A stretch of DNA of 16,602 nt, taken from NCBI GenBank assembly GCA_038234715.1, contig JBBQTD010000060.1, forward strand, positions 1 to 16,602, written 5' to 3'. This DNA is from SZAS-103 sp038234715 (GTDB lineage Bacteria; Pseudomonadota; Gammaproteobacteria; Xanthomonadales; Xanthomonadaceae). The notes below the pieces were generated by a model. The model saw only the letters and a program-made list of their open reading frames with translations. It was not told where the DNA came from and ran no database searches. Shown here piece after piece: positions 1 to 6,134 of this stretch (positions are counted from its first letter, which is position 1; each line of letters opens with the position of its first letter). A program made the position numbers and the translations under genes.

Positions 1-10
1 CTACGGGCGC
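1..10 (-). tRNA. 5' end of a probable tRNA-Arg gene cut by the window edge
   Basis: Read on the minus strand, the first ten bases are GCGCCCGTAG, identical to the first ten bases of the tRNA-Arg-like fragment at 98-140. The identity between the two places runs for 12 bp (1-12 and 131-142 on the plus strand). The simplest reading is that an intact tRNA gene begins here and runs out of the window to the left. Only ten bases are visible, so this is inference from the repeat. Confidence 0.4.
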
Positions 11-97
11 GTTTTGTAAGGACTTTTTTCTGCGGTGCGGCCGATTTCGAGTAACGGCCCTGTGACATTCTAACTGGTCGCGAAGCCCAGTGAGTAT

Positions 98-140
98 TGC
101 CTTCGGAGGGCAGTACTCTATCCAGCTGAGCTACGGGCGC
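98..140 (-). pseudogene. detached 5' half of a tRNA-Arg(CCG)
   Basis: On the minus strand this reads as the first 43 bases of a tRNA: acceptor 5' strand GCGCCCG, the conserved TA, D-arm GCTC...GAGT with an AGCTGGATA loop, then anticodon stem CTGCC, loop CTCCGAA (anticodon CCG, Arg) and the start of the closing strand GGCA. After that tRNA identity stops. No variable loop, T-arm (GGTTCGAATCC type) or 3' acceptor strand CGGGCGC follows before the next tRNA-like 5' end at position 10. The arms GAGTACTGCC and GGCAATACTC could still form a ten-pair hairpin with one mismatch. It is probably a non-functional remnant of a tRNA duplication. Confidence 0.7.
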
Positions 141-322
141 GTGGATGGGATTTTCGCATGGAACCGTCCGTGGTGTGGCTTCCAGTCGGCATCCATGCCT
201 CCGCTGAACCCGCGGCCCACGCTGCCCCGCGGCATCACGCCGGATTGCAGCCGCGTCCGATCCCCCTCAGTGCTGGCTGAATCGCCGAATCCTCCGCTCG
301 GGCATGATCGCGATCGCGTGGC

Positions 323-328
323 TACAAT
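323..328 (+). promoter_or_regulatory. possible -10 box of the two-component operon
   Basis: TACAAT matches the sigma-70 -10 consensus at five of six positions and lies 24 bp before the ATG of the response regulator. The region 16-18 bp upstream has no good -35 hexamer (GGGCAT or similar), so the promoter would be weak or activator-dependent. A short hairpin (GTGGA at 331-335, TCCAC at 340-344) would lie at the start of the transcript. The rest of 141-322 shows no gene. Confidence 0.35.
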
Positions 329-352
329 GGGTGGAATCATCCACGGCGTCTT

Positions 353-1051
353 ATGGATCCAGTCCCGGCCAAGCTACGCATTCTGCTGATCGAGGACCAG
401 CGGCCCATGGCCGAGAACATCTGGGAGTTCCTCGAGTCGCGTGAACAGGTCATGGACCATGCCGCCGATGGCCAGGCGGGCCTGCAGCTGGCGCTCGACA
501 ACACTTACGACGTGATCGTGCTGGATATCGGATTGCCCAAGCTCGACGGGATCGAGGTCTGCCGGCGCTATCGTGCGGGCGGCGGCACCGCGCCGATCCT
601 GATGCTGACCGCGCGCGATCGCCTGGAAGACAAGCTGTTGGGGTTTGAGGCCGGAGCCGACGACTACCTGACCAAGCCCTTCGAGCTGCGCGAACTCGCG
701 GCGCGCATCGAGGTCCTGCACAAGCGGGAGCAGCGGCAGTCTCCGGCCATCCTGGAGATAGCAGATCTCACCCTGGACGTGGCCTCGCGCAGCGTGACGC
801 GCCAGGGCAAGCCGCTGAGCCTGTCGCCTGCCGGCCATCGCCTGCTCGAGGCGCTGATGCGCAAGTCGCCGCATGTGATGCTGTATGCGGAACTCGCGCA
901 GGCGCTGTGGGGCGATGCGGAACACGATCCGGCGCGACTGCACACCCACGTGTCCCTGCTGCGCGCCGCGGTCGACCGGTCCTACGATCAACCGCTGATC
1001 CTCACCGTCCACGGCTTCGGATATCGCATTGTTCCGCCTGCTGCCACGTAA
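353..1051 (+). CDS. OmpR/PhoB-family two-component response regulator
   Basis: A 232-residue protein, the usual length for this family. Residues 7-120 form a receiver domain with the acidic pocket E14-D15, phospho-acceptor D58 (in VLDIGLPKLDG), T86 and K108 (in YLTKPF), so the phosphorylation machinery looks complete. Residues 130-230 form the winged-helix DNA-binding domain, ending in the typical TVHGFGYRI strand. It should be a cytoplasmic transcription factor activated by phosphorylation. The ATG lacks a strong Shine-Dalgarno sequence. The gene overlaps the start of the downstream sensor kinase by 23 bp, which marks them as a cognate, translationally linked pair. The signal and target genes cannot be read from the sequence. 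Confidence 0.93.
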   Translation: MDPVPAKLRILLIEDQRPMAENIWEFLESREQVMDHAADGQAGLQLALDNTYDVIVLDIGLPKLDGIEVCRRYRAGGGTAPILMLTARDRLEDKLLGFEAGADDYLTKPFELRELAARIEVLHKREQRQSPAILEIADLTLDVASRSVTRQGKPLSLSPAGHRLLEALMRKSPHVMLYAELAQALWGDAEHDPARLHTHVSLLRAAVDRSYDQPLILTVHGFGYRIVPPAAT

Positions 1052-2393
1052 GACTACCCTGCGCATGCGCGTGGTCGTGTGCTGCGCCGCGCTGGGCGGC
1101 GGCGTGGGGGTGTGCCTGGCATTCGTCGCCGAGCAGATTTCCGAGCACTTCGAGCATGTCCTGATCAACGAAGAGATGACCGCCGAACTGGATACGCAGA
1201 TCGCCCAGCATGGTGGCGATCCGGATGTCCGGTTGCCACGCAGCGCGTGGAAGAGCCTGTTCATCGATCGTCCCGGCCAGCCGCCCACGTCGCCGGCGGC
1301 GCTGCGCACGCTGCCGCCGGGCGTGCACGAACTCGACGACAGCGAAGACAGTGATCGCTTCGCCGCAGTCCGCCTGGTGCCGGCCGGCCGGGTGACGATG
1401 ATTGCCGGATTGCCGAACTCTCCCACGCGCGAGCGGCGCTTCGCCGAGGAGCTGTTGGCGATGATCCTGCTTGGGATCGGCCTTGGTGCGTGGCTAGGCC
1501 GGATGCTGGCGGGCGGCATGCTGGCGCCGGTGCTTCAACTATCCAAGGAAGTCGATGCCGCTGAGCCGGGTGCGCAACTGCAGCAGATTGCCGATGACCA
1601 CCGCGCGGACGAGGTCGGTGCACTGGCCAACGCGTTGATTCGCTATCGGGCGCGCATGCGCCTGGCGATCGAACGCGAGGTTCTGTTTTCGGCCGATGCC
1701 AGCCATGAACTGCGCACACCCCTGACGGTGCTCCAGGGCACCCTGGACCTGCAGCGTGAGAGCCTTGGCCCCGCGGCGCCCGGGCGGCGCAGGATCGAGC
1801 GCATGCGGCGCAGTGCCGCCGAGATCGGGACCCTGCTCGATGCGCTGCTGCTGATCGCGCGTTCCGACGAGGCCCAGGAAGCGTCGGGCACGTCGGTCGA
1901 GCTTGTTCCGACGCTGGCATCGGTGATCGCCGAATCCCGCGAGGAGCTCGACGCCGCGCAGATCACGATCCAGCTGCGCTGCGCCCCGTCCGCGTGCGTG
2001 CATGCCCCTCCGGAACTGTTGCGGATCGCCTTGCGGCTGTTGTTCCGGAGCATCGCCAGCGGCATTTATGGCACCCGCCTGCGGCTGGATGCCGACCAGG
2101 CCGGCATCATGCTGGCTTCCGCCGAGGCCGAAGCGGTCGCGCCGATGGGGGCCGTCGATGCGGGCAAACCCGGCGAGGCCGCCGCCGATGCCCCGGGGCC
2201 GATCCAGCCCGCATCCGATCCTGCTCACGCCGGCAACGATGCAAACGCTCTGCGTTCGGACGAAACCGGTGGCATCGGAATGCTGCGCCGGCTTTGCCAG
2301 CGCTATGGATGGACGCTCGAACTCCCGCGCGGGCACGCGCAGCCATTCCTGCTGAGCCTGCGCTTTTCGCCGCCAGCCGGAACGGGGCGATGA
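1029..2393 (+). CDS. sensor histidine kinase with a degenerate ATPase domain
   Basis: A 454-residue inner-membrane sensor partner of the preceding regulator. The TTG start gives a basic N-terminus (FRLLPRKTTLRMR) before the first membrane helix; an internal ATG at 1065 is an alternative. Order: helix about 14-34, periplasmic sensor about 35-138, second helix about 141-163, a HAMP-like linker, then a HisKA domain with the H-box SHELRTPL and phospho-acceptor H226. The C-terminal HATPase part is abnormal. The position of the N-box NLLRNA reads RLLFRS (336-341), the expected DxGxG box is absent, and a stretch of about 40 residues rich in Ala, Gly, Pro and Asp separates it from a relic-like TGGIGMLRRLC near 413-423. 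It may be a phosphatase, a receiver of phosphate from another kinase, or a weak kinase. The family assignment is secure; its activity is not. Confidence 0.88.
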   Translation: MFRLLPRKTTLRMRVVVCCAALGGGVGVCLAFVAEQISEHFEHVLINEEMTAELDTQIAQHGGDPDVRLPRSAWKSLFIDRPGQPPTSPAALRTLPPGVHELDDSEDSDRFAAVRLVPAGRVTMIAGLPNSPTRERRFAEELLAMILLGIGLGAWLGRMLAGGMLAPVLQLSKEVDAAEPGAQLQQIADDHRADEVGALANALIRYRARMRLAIEREVLFSADASHELRTPLTVLQGTLDLQRESLGPAAPGRRRIERMRRSAAEIGTLLDALLLIARSDEAQEASGTSVELVPTLASVIAESREELDAAQITIQLRCAPSACVHAPPELLRIALRLLFRSIASGIYGTRLRLDADQAGIMLASAEAEAVAPMGAVDAGKPGEAAADAPGPIQPASDPAHAGNDANALRSDETGGIGMLRRLCQRYGWTLELPRGHAQPFLLSLRFSPPAGTGR

Positions 2394-2577
2394 CGTGCCG
2401 TGGGGCAAAGCCAACAGGCCGCCATAACGGCGTTCATGGCATCCTCGACCGCATGGTTCGTCCTTGATGAGCCGCTGCAATGCATCGTGACGCGCCGCTT
2501 GCGGATGTCGGCAAGTCCGGGTTGGCGCGTTGGACCGGGCTGAAACGACTGGCTGCCACTGAACAGGCCTGGCCCAG

Positions 2578-2943
2578 ATGTTGATGTTCCTGCTGCTTTT
2601 TGGTTCGGTGGCCTGCGACGTGGTTGGCCAGGTCAGCTTCAAGCTGGGCCTGTCCGGCGAGAGGACACAGCGCGACGGCGCGGCCGGTTTCCTGCACGGG
2701 CTGGCGACCTCTCCATGGATCGGGGCGGGAATTGCGGTCTACGTTGTCGAGTTTGTGCTGTGGTTCGCCGCTCTCTCGCTGGCGCCCCTGAGCCTGGCGA
2801 TCGCGTTCGCTGCGCTGTCGTATTGCGGCGTGGTACTGGCCAGCCGGACGATCCTCGGCGAACAAGTCAGTGCGCGCACGTGGCTGGCGACTTGCATGAT
2901 CGCAGTAGGCGTCCTACTTGTGTGTTGGCCGCAGGCACATTGA
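2578..2943 (+). CDS. small four-helix DMT/SMR-like membrane protein (first copy)
   Basis: A 121-residue hydrophobic protein with four predicted membrane helices (about 1-24, 47-66, 72-92, 100-117). It has the EamA/SMR hallmark ending of a short loop with LGE (93-95) followed by a Gly-rich last helix. In helix 1, CDVVGQVSFK aligns with the EmrE segment containing the proton/substrate-binding glutamate, and D14 occupies that place. Half-size members of the drug/metabolite transporter superfamily act as dimers, for example EmrE or the ArnE/ArnF lipid-carrier flippase. A second half-size protein is encoded two genes downstream, so a heterodimer is plausible. The first ATG is used; a second ATG lies two codons later and the ribosome site (CAGG) is weak. 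The substrate is unknown. The 184 bp upstream holds only a possible 34-codon ORF (2480-2584) overlapping this start. Confidence 0.8.
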   Translation: MLMFLLLFGSVACDVVGQVSFKLGLSGERTQRDGAAGFLHGLATSPWIGAGIAVYVVEFVLWFAALSLAPLSLAIAFAALSYCGVVLASRTILGEQVSARTWLATCMIAVGVLLVCWPQAH

Positions 2944-2998
2944 ACTTTCGCATGGACGCTTCACCTGCTGAACGAACATCGGTAATCCAGGTCCATTG

Positions 2999-3856
2999 AT
3001 GACGAAGTCCAGTGAATTCTTCCTTCCGGGCGGTCGCGACGGCGTCCTGCTGATCCACGGGTTGACCGGAACGCCTGCCGAGATGCGCTTCGTCGGCAAA
3101 GGCTTGCACCGCGCCGGATACAGCGTGCTCGGCATGCAGCTTGCCGGGCATTGCGGCAGCGAGGCCGACCTGCTCGCGACCGGCTGGCGGGATTGGTACC
3201 GCAGCGTGACCGAAGCTGCGGACAGTTTGGCCGGCAAGGTCGACCGGTTGTTCGTCGGCGGCCTGTCGATGGGTGCGCTGCTCGCGCTCAAGCTTGCGGC
3301 GGAGCGCCCGAAGCAGGTCAACGGCCTGGCCCTATACGGCACCACCTTCGCGTACGACGGCTGGACGATTCCGCGGATCGCGAAGCTCTCGTTCCTGCTG
3401 CCGCTGGCCATGCGCCTCGGGATCGGCCGCAAGCAGCGTTTCATGGAAAAGCCGCCGTACGGGATCAAGTGCGAACGCGTTCGCCAGCGCATTGCCGGCA
3501 GCATGCTCTCCGGCGACAGCGCAGCTGGCGGCTTGCCGGGAAATCCGTGGCCCTCGCTCGCCGAGTTTTATCGGCTGTCGTCGCGGGTACGCAAGCAGCT
3601 CGACCAGGTGCGTGCACCTTGCCTGGTCGTGCATTCGGCAAACGACGACGTCGCAAGCGTGCGCAACGCGCAGATCGTCGAGCGCAGCGTGGGCGCCGAC
3701 GTCGAAACGATGCTGCTGCACAACAGCTACCACATGGTCACTGTCGACCAGGAACATCGCCAGGTGGTGGAACGTTCGGCGAGTTTCTTTTCGCGCTGCG
3801 TGGGCGCCAACGACCGCTATGGCGGCGGCGCTTCTTCGGTGTTGCAGGCGGTCTGA
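2999..3856 (+). CDS. alpha/beta-fold serine esterase (carboxylesterase/monoacylglycerol lipase-like)
   Basis: A 285-residue cytosolic hydrolase with no signal peptide. The oxyanion-hole segment is HGLTG at 20-24, the nucleophile elbow is GLSMG with S90, the acid is D216 (or D217) in SANDDV, and the base is H245 in NSYHMV. The layout resembles Est30-type carboxylesterases and monoacylglycerol lipases, which cleave medium-chain acyl esters. ATG at 2999 is chosen; a TTG lies immediately before it. The gene sits 55 bp after one small transporter gene and 74 bp before the other, upstream of ACP and ketosynthase genes. It may therefore release, trim or proofread the acyl product of the cassette, perhaps as a thioesterase. 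That role is inference; the enzyme fold and triad are seen directly. Confidence 0.88.
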   Translation: MTKSSEFFLPGGRDGVLLIHGLTGTPAEMRFVGKGLHRAGYSVLGMQLAGHCGSEADLLATGWRDWYRSVTEAADSLAGKVDRLFVGGLSMGALLALKLAAERPKQVNGLALYGTTFAYDGWTIPRIAKLSFLLPLAMRLGIGRKQRFMEKPPYGIKCERVRQRIAGSMLSGDSAAGGLPGNPWPSLAEFYRLSSRVRKQLDQVRAPCLVVHSANDDVASVRNAQIVERSVGADVETMLLHNSYHMVTVDQEHRQVVERSASFFSRCVGANDRYGGGASSVLQAV

Positions 3857-3930
3857 ATGGCGATTGCCCGGATGCAGCTGGCCCGAACGGCGCGATTGTG
3901 GCAAGGGCGATCCACGCAGGGGCTGGCCTG

Positions 3931-4395
3931 ATGGATCCGGTGGCCGCTCCGCCAGCCGACAGTGTCGAACGCCGTCCGCGGCGGATGCTCGCCTTTGCAT
4001 GGGCGGCAATGGTCGGCATCGAGATCCTGACCCAGCTCGCGCTGAAGTTCGCCGGGCGCCGTACTGGCCGATTCGATTTCTCCGCGCATGCGTTCGCGCT
4101 GGCCGTCACATCCGGCTGGCTATGGGTTGCAGTGGCAAGTTACTGCGCCCTGTTCCTGGTATGGATGTTGATCCTTCGGCATTCGGACCTGTCGCGCGCG
4201 TTTCCGACCACCGCAATCGTGTTCGTGGCGGTGATGTTTGCGTCGTGGCTGGTGCTCCACGAACCGATCGGCGCCATCCAGCTCGTCGGTGCCGCCGTGA
4301 TCGTTGCGGGTATCCTGCAACTGGGCCGCGAAGGGCCCGCGGGCCCGCAGCAGCCGACGCCAACCGCCAATTCTTCCCCGATCATCACGGAGTAG
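3931..4395 (+). CDS. small four-helix DMT/SMR-like membrane protein (second copy)
   Basis: A 154-residue protein with a short charged N-terminus and four hydrophobic helices, the last followed by a Gly/Pro/Gln/Thr-rich tail. Helix 1 contains IEILTQLALKFAG, aligning with the EmrE active-site helix, with E31 in place of the binding glutamate. The VLHEPIG loop and following helix are the EamA/SMR signature. ATG at 3931 is preceded by a GCAGGGG ribosome site about eight bases upstream; in-frame codons before it are uncharacteristic and overlap the esterase gene region. The stop is three bases before the ACP start, so the two are co-translated. It probably pairs with the protein encoded at 2578-2943 in the way ArnE pairs with ArnF. 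The cargo is unknown, but the context suggests an acylated or lipid-linked compound. Confidence 0.8.
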   Translation: MDPVAAPPADSVERRPRRMLAFAWAAMVGIEILTQLALKFAGRRTGRFDFSAHAFALAVTSGWLWVAVASYCALFLVWMLILRHSDLSRAFPTTAIVFVAVMFASWLVLHEPIGAIQLVGAAVIVAGILQLGREGPAGPQQPTPTANSSPIITE

Positions 4396-4398
4396 CAC

Positions 4399-4665
4399 AT
4401 GGACAACACCCAGGACGCGATCTTCGCGATCATCGCCAAGGAAGCGCATATACCGATCGAGAAGATCACCCTCGAGTCCACCCTCAAGGACCTGGAAATC
4501 GATTCGCTGGACGTGGTGCAGATCATCTTTGAACTTGAGGATCGCTTTGGCATCACCTTGCCCGATCGCGATCCCACCGTGGACACCGAAAGCGTGCGCG
4601 GGCTTGTCGCGGCGGTTGAACGCCTGGTCGCTGAAAAATCGGCATCGGCGCCAACGGCGGGGTGA
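4399..4665 (+). CDS. acyl carrier protein (specialised, not AcpP)
   Basis: An 88-residue acidic protein with the phosphopantetheine site EIDSLDVVQ, the attachment serine being S36. The following helix (IIFELEDRFGI) is typical of carrier proteins. It differs from housekeeping AcpP, whose site reads GADSLDTVEL, and has an Ala/Ser/Thr-rich tail. It would carry acyl chains as thioesters after activation by a phosphopantetheinyl transferase encoded elsewhere. A good ribosome site (ACGGAG at 4387-4392) lies inside the end of the upstream membrane protein gene. The FabF-like gene 126 bp downstream is its likely elongation partner. Neighbouring fabD, fabG or fabH genes, as expected for the primary fatty-acid cluster, are absent. 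Confidence 0.93.
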   Translation: MDNTQDAIFAIIAKEAHIPIEKITLESTLKDLEIDSLDVVQIIFELEDRFGITLPDRDPTVDTESVRGLVAAVERLVAEKSASAPTAG

Positions 4666-4745
4666 CCGGGGCCGATGGCGAGCCAACGGTACGCGGCCTC
4701 GAGGACGCCCGACGGCAATGCCGCTGGGCTGGTCGTTGAAGAATT

Positions 4746-4767
4746 GATCCGGAGGATCACCCGGATC
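4746..4767 (+). promoter_or_regulatory. inverted repeat ahead of the ketosynthase gene
   Basis: GATCCGG (4746-4752) and CCGGATC (4761-4767) are exact reverse complements separated by eight bases, 23 bp before the ketosynthase ATG. There is no T-run, so it is not a classical terminator. It could be an operator or an mRNA hairpin setting the ACP to ketosynthase ratio. It may equally be chance in GC-rich DNA. Confidence 0.3.
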
Positions 4768-4790
4768 CGGCTTGAAGGCGGGAGATCTGC

Positions 4791-6005
4791 ATGCGGCGTG
4801 TAGTGATAACCGGCATGGGTTCGATCAGTGCGCTCGGCCATGATGCGCCGACGGGCTGGCGCGCGATGGTCGAGGGACGCAGCGGCATCGGCCCGATCGC
4901 CAACATCCCGACCGAACTGCTGAACGTGAAGATCGCCGCGGAAGTGCGCGGCTACGATCCGGCTGCCCATTTCGATCCGAAGCGGTTGGTGCTGCTCGAC
5001 CGCGTCGCGCAATTCGCGCTGATCGCCGCGCGCGAGGCTATCGCGCAATCGGGGCTGGACTTTCGCGGCGAAGGTCTTGGCGACCGCACCGCCTGCATCA
5101 TCGGCACCGGCATCGGCGGCGAGAACACCCACGACGAAACTGCGCGGCGTTTTTACGGCGACAGGAAACCGAACGTGCATCCGCTGACCATCGTGCGGCT
5201 GATGGCGAATGCGCCGGCCTGCCATGTGACGATGGAATTTGGCCTCACCGGACCGTCGTTCGCCGTGGTCAGCGCGTGCGCGTCGGCCAACCATGCGATG
5301 GCGCAGGCATTCGACATGGTGCGCAACGGCCGCGCCGATTTCGCCGTGACCGGGGGCAGCGAAGCGTGCATCACGGTGCCGTGCGTGAAGGCGTGGGAGG
5401 CGGTGCGCGTGACCGCGGACGACACCTGCCGACCATTCTGCAAGCAACGTCGCGGCATGGTGCTGGGCGAGGGCTCCGGTATTTTCGTGCTGGAGGAATA
5501 CGAGCATGCGCGCGCGCGCGGAGCGACGATCCTCGCCGAATTCGCTGGCGCCGGGATGTCCGCCGATGCCGCCGACATCGTCCTGCCATCCGTGGATGGC
5601 GCAGCGAAAGCGCTCGCCGGCGCCCTCGCCGATGCGCGCATGAGCGCAGACGAGATCGACTACATCAACGCGCATGGCACCGGCACGCCTGCGAACGATC
5701 CAACCGAAACCGCAGCGATCCGCCGCGTGTTCGGCGCGCATGCCGACCGGCTGGCGGTGTCCTCGACCAAGTCGATGCACGGCCATGCGCTCGGCGCCGC
5801 TGGCGCGCTTGAACTGGTCGCCGCGATCGGCGCGCTCCGCGACGGCGTGGTGGCGCCCACCACGAACTTCATCGATCCGGATCCCGCCTGCGACCTCGAC
5901 TACGTTCCGAATACCGCGCGTGAAATGCCGGTACGCGCGGTGCTGTCGAATTCATTCGCGTTCGGTGGGCTCAATGCGGTGCTTGCGCTCAGAAAGGCAG
6001 GGTAA
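4791..6005 (+). CDS. beta-ketoacyl-ACP synthase, FabF (KAS II)-like
   Basis: A 404-residue condensing enzyme of the FabF/KAS II type. The catalytic triad is complete: C163 in VVSACASANHA, H295 in NAHGTGTP and H332 in STKSMHGHALGAAG, corresponding to Cys163, His303 and His340 of E. coli FabF; the conserved lysine in STKSM is also present. It would condense malonyl-ACP with an acyl-ACP by decarboxylative Claisen chemistry in the cytosol. A GGGAG ribosome site lies six bases before the ATG. The partner is presumably the ACP encoded just upstream. Since no reductase or dehydratase accompanies it, the product is either a 3-ketoacyl chain or one finished by the general fatty-acid enzymes. It is most likely a secondary or specialised ketosynthase and not the housekeeping FabF, judged from context. 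Confidence 0.93.
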   Translation: MRRVVITGMGSISALGHDAPTGWRAMVEGRSGIGPIANIPTELLNVKIAAEVRGYDPAAHFDPKRLVLLDRVAQFALIAAREAIAQSGLDFRGEGLGDRTACIIGTGIGGENTHDETARRFYGDRKPNVHPLTIVRLMANAPACHVTMEFGLTGPSFAVVSACASANHAMAQAFDMVRNGRADFAVTGGSEACITVPCVKAWEAVRVTADDTCRPFCKQRRGMVLGEGSGIFVLEEYEHARARGATILAEFAGAGMSADAADIVLPSVDGAAKALAGALADARMSADEIDYINAHGTGTPANDPTETAAIRRVFGAHADRLAVSSTKSMHGHALGAAGALELVAAIGALRDGVVAPTTNFIDPDPACDLDYVPNTAREMPVRAVLSNSFAFGGLNAVLALRKAG

Positions 6006-6134
6006 GGCGCGGCGGGAGGCACATCGGAAGGTCTGCATTTCCTTCTGCATTCGGCAGCCCACGATGCAACCGGGATAGCCCCTGGTTAGATCCATCACCA
6101 GCAAGACTGCGCGCGTGGGTCGCGTGCCTTCGCG

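Noticed and set aside
98..140. Reading the tRNA-like segment as a complete tRNA, or as one split by an intron.
   Set aside because: No 3' acceptor strand or T-arm follows on the minus strand within the window, and the next tRNA-like sequence is again a 5' end, not a 3' half.
374..1519. A 381-codon minus-strand frame across the two-component genes.
   Set aside because: It lies antisense to the response regulator and kinase, both with intact signature motifs, and has no independent support.
3273..4532. A 419-codon plus-strand frame overlapping the esterase and second transporter in another frame.
   Set aside because: Its product is a low-information Arg/Ser/Ala-rich sequence; the esterase triad and transporter helices lie in the other frames.
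4140..5786. A 548-codon open frame on the minus strand opposite the ketosynthase, ACP and second transporter genes.
   Set aside because: It runs antisense to three well-supported genes, has no recognisable domain and is rich in His, Arg and Ala, as expected of reverse-frame translation in GC-rich coding DNA.
2578..6005. Calling the cassette an aryl-polyene or other known polyketide cluster.
   Set aside because: Ketoreductase, dehydratase, AMP-ligase, acyltransferase and glycosyltransferase genes expected in such clusters are absent from the window.
6068..6087. A possible bidirectional terminator between the convergent ketosynthase and GumN-like genes (AACCGGG paired with CCC plus GGTT).
   Set aside because: The stem is interrupted by a two-base bulge and is followed by no T-run on either strand, so the support is too weak.
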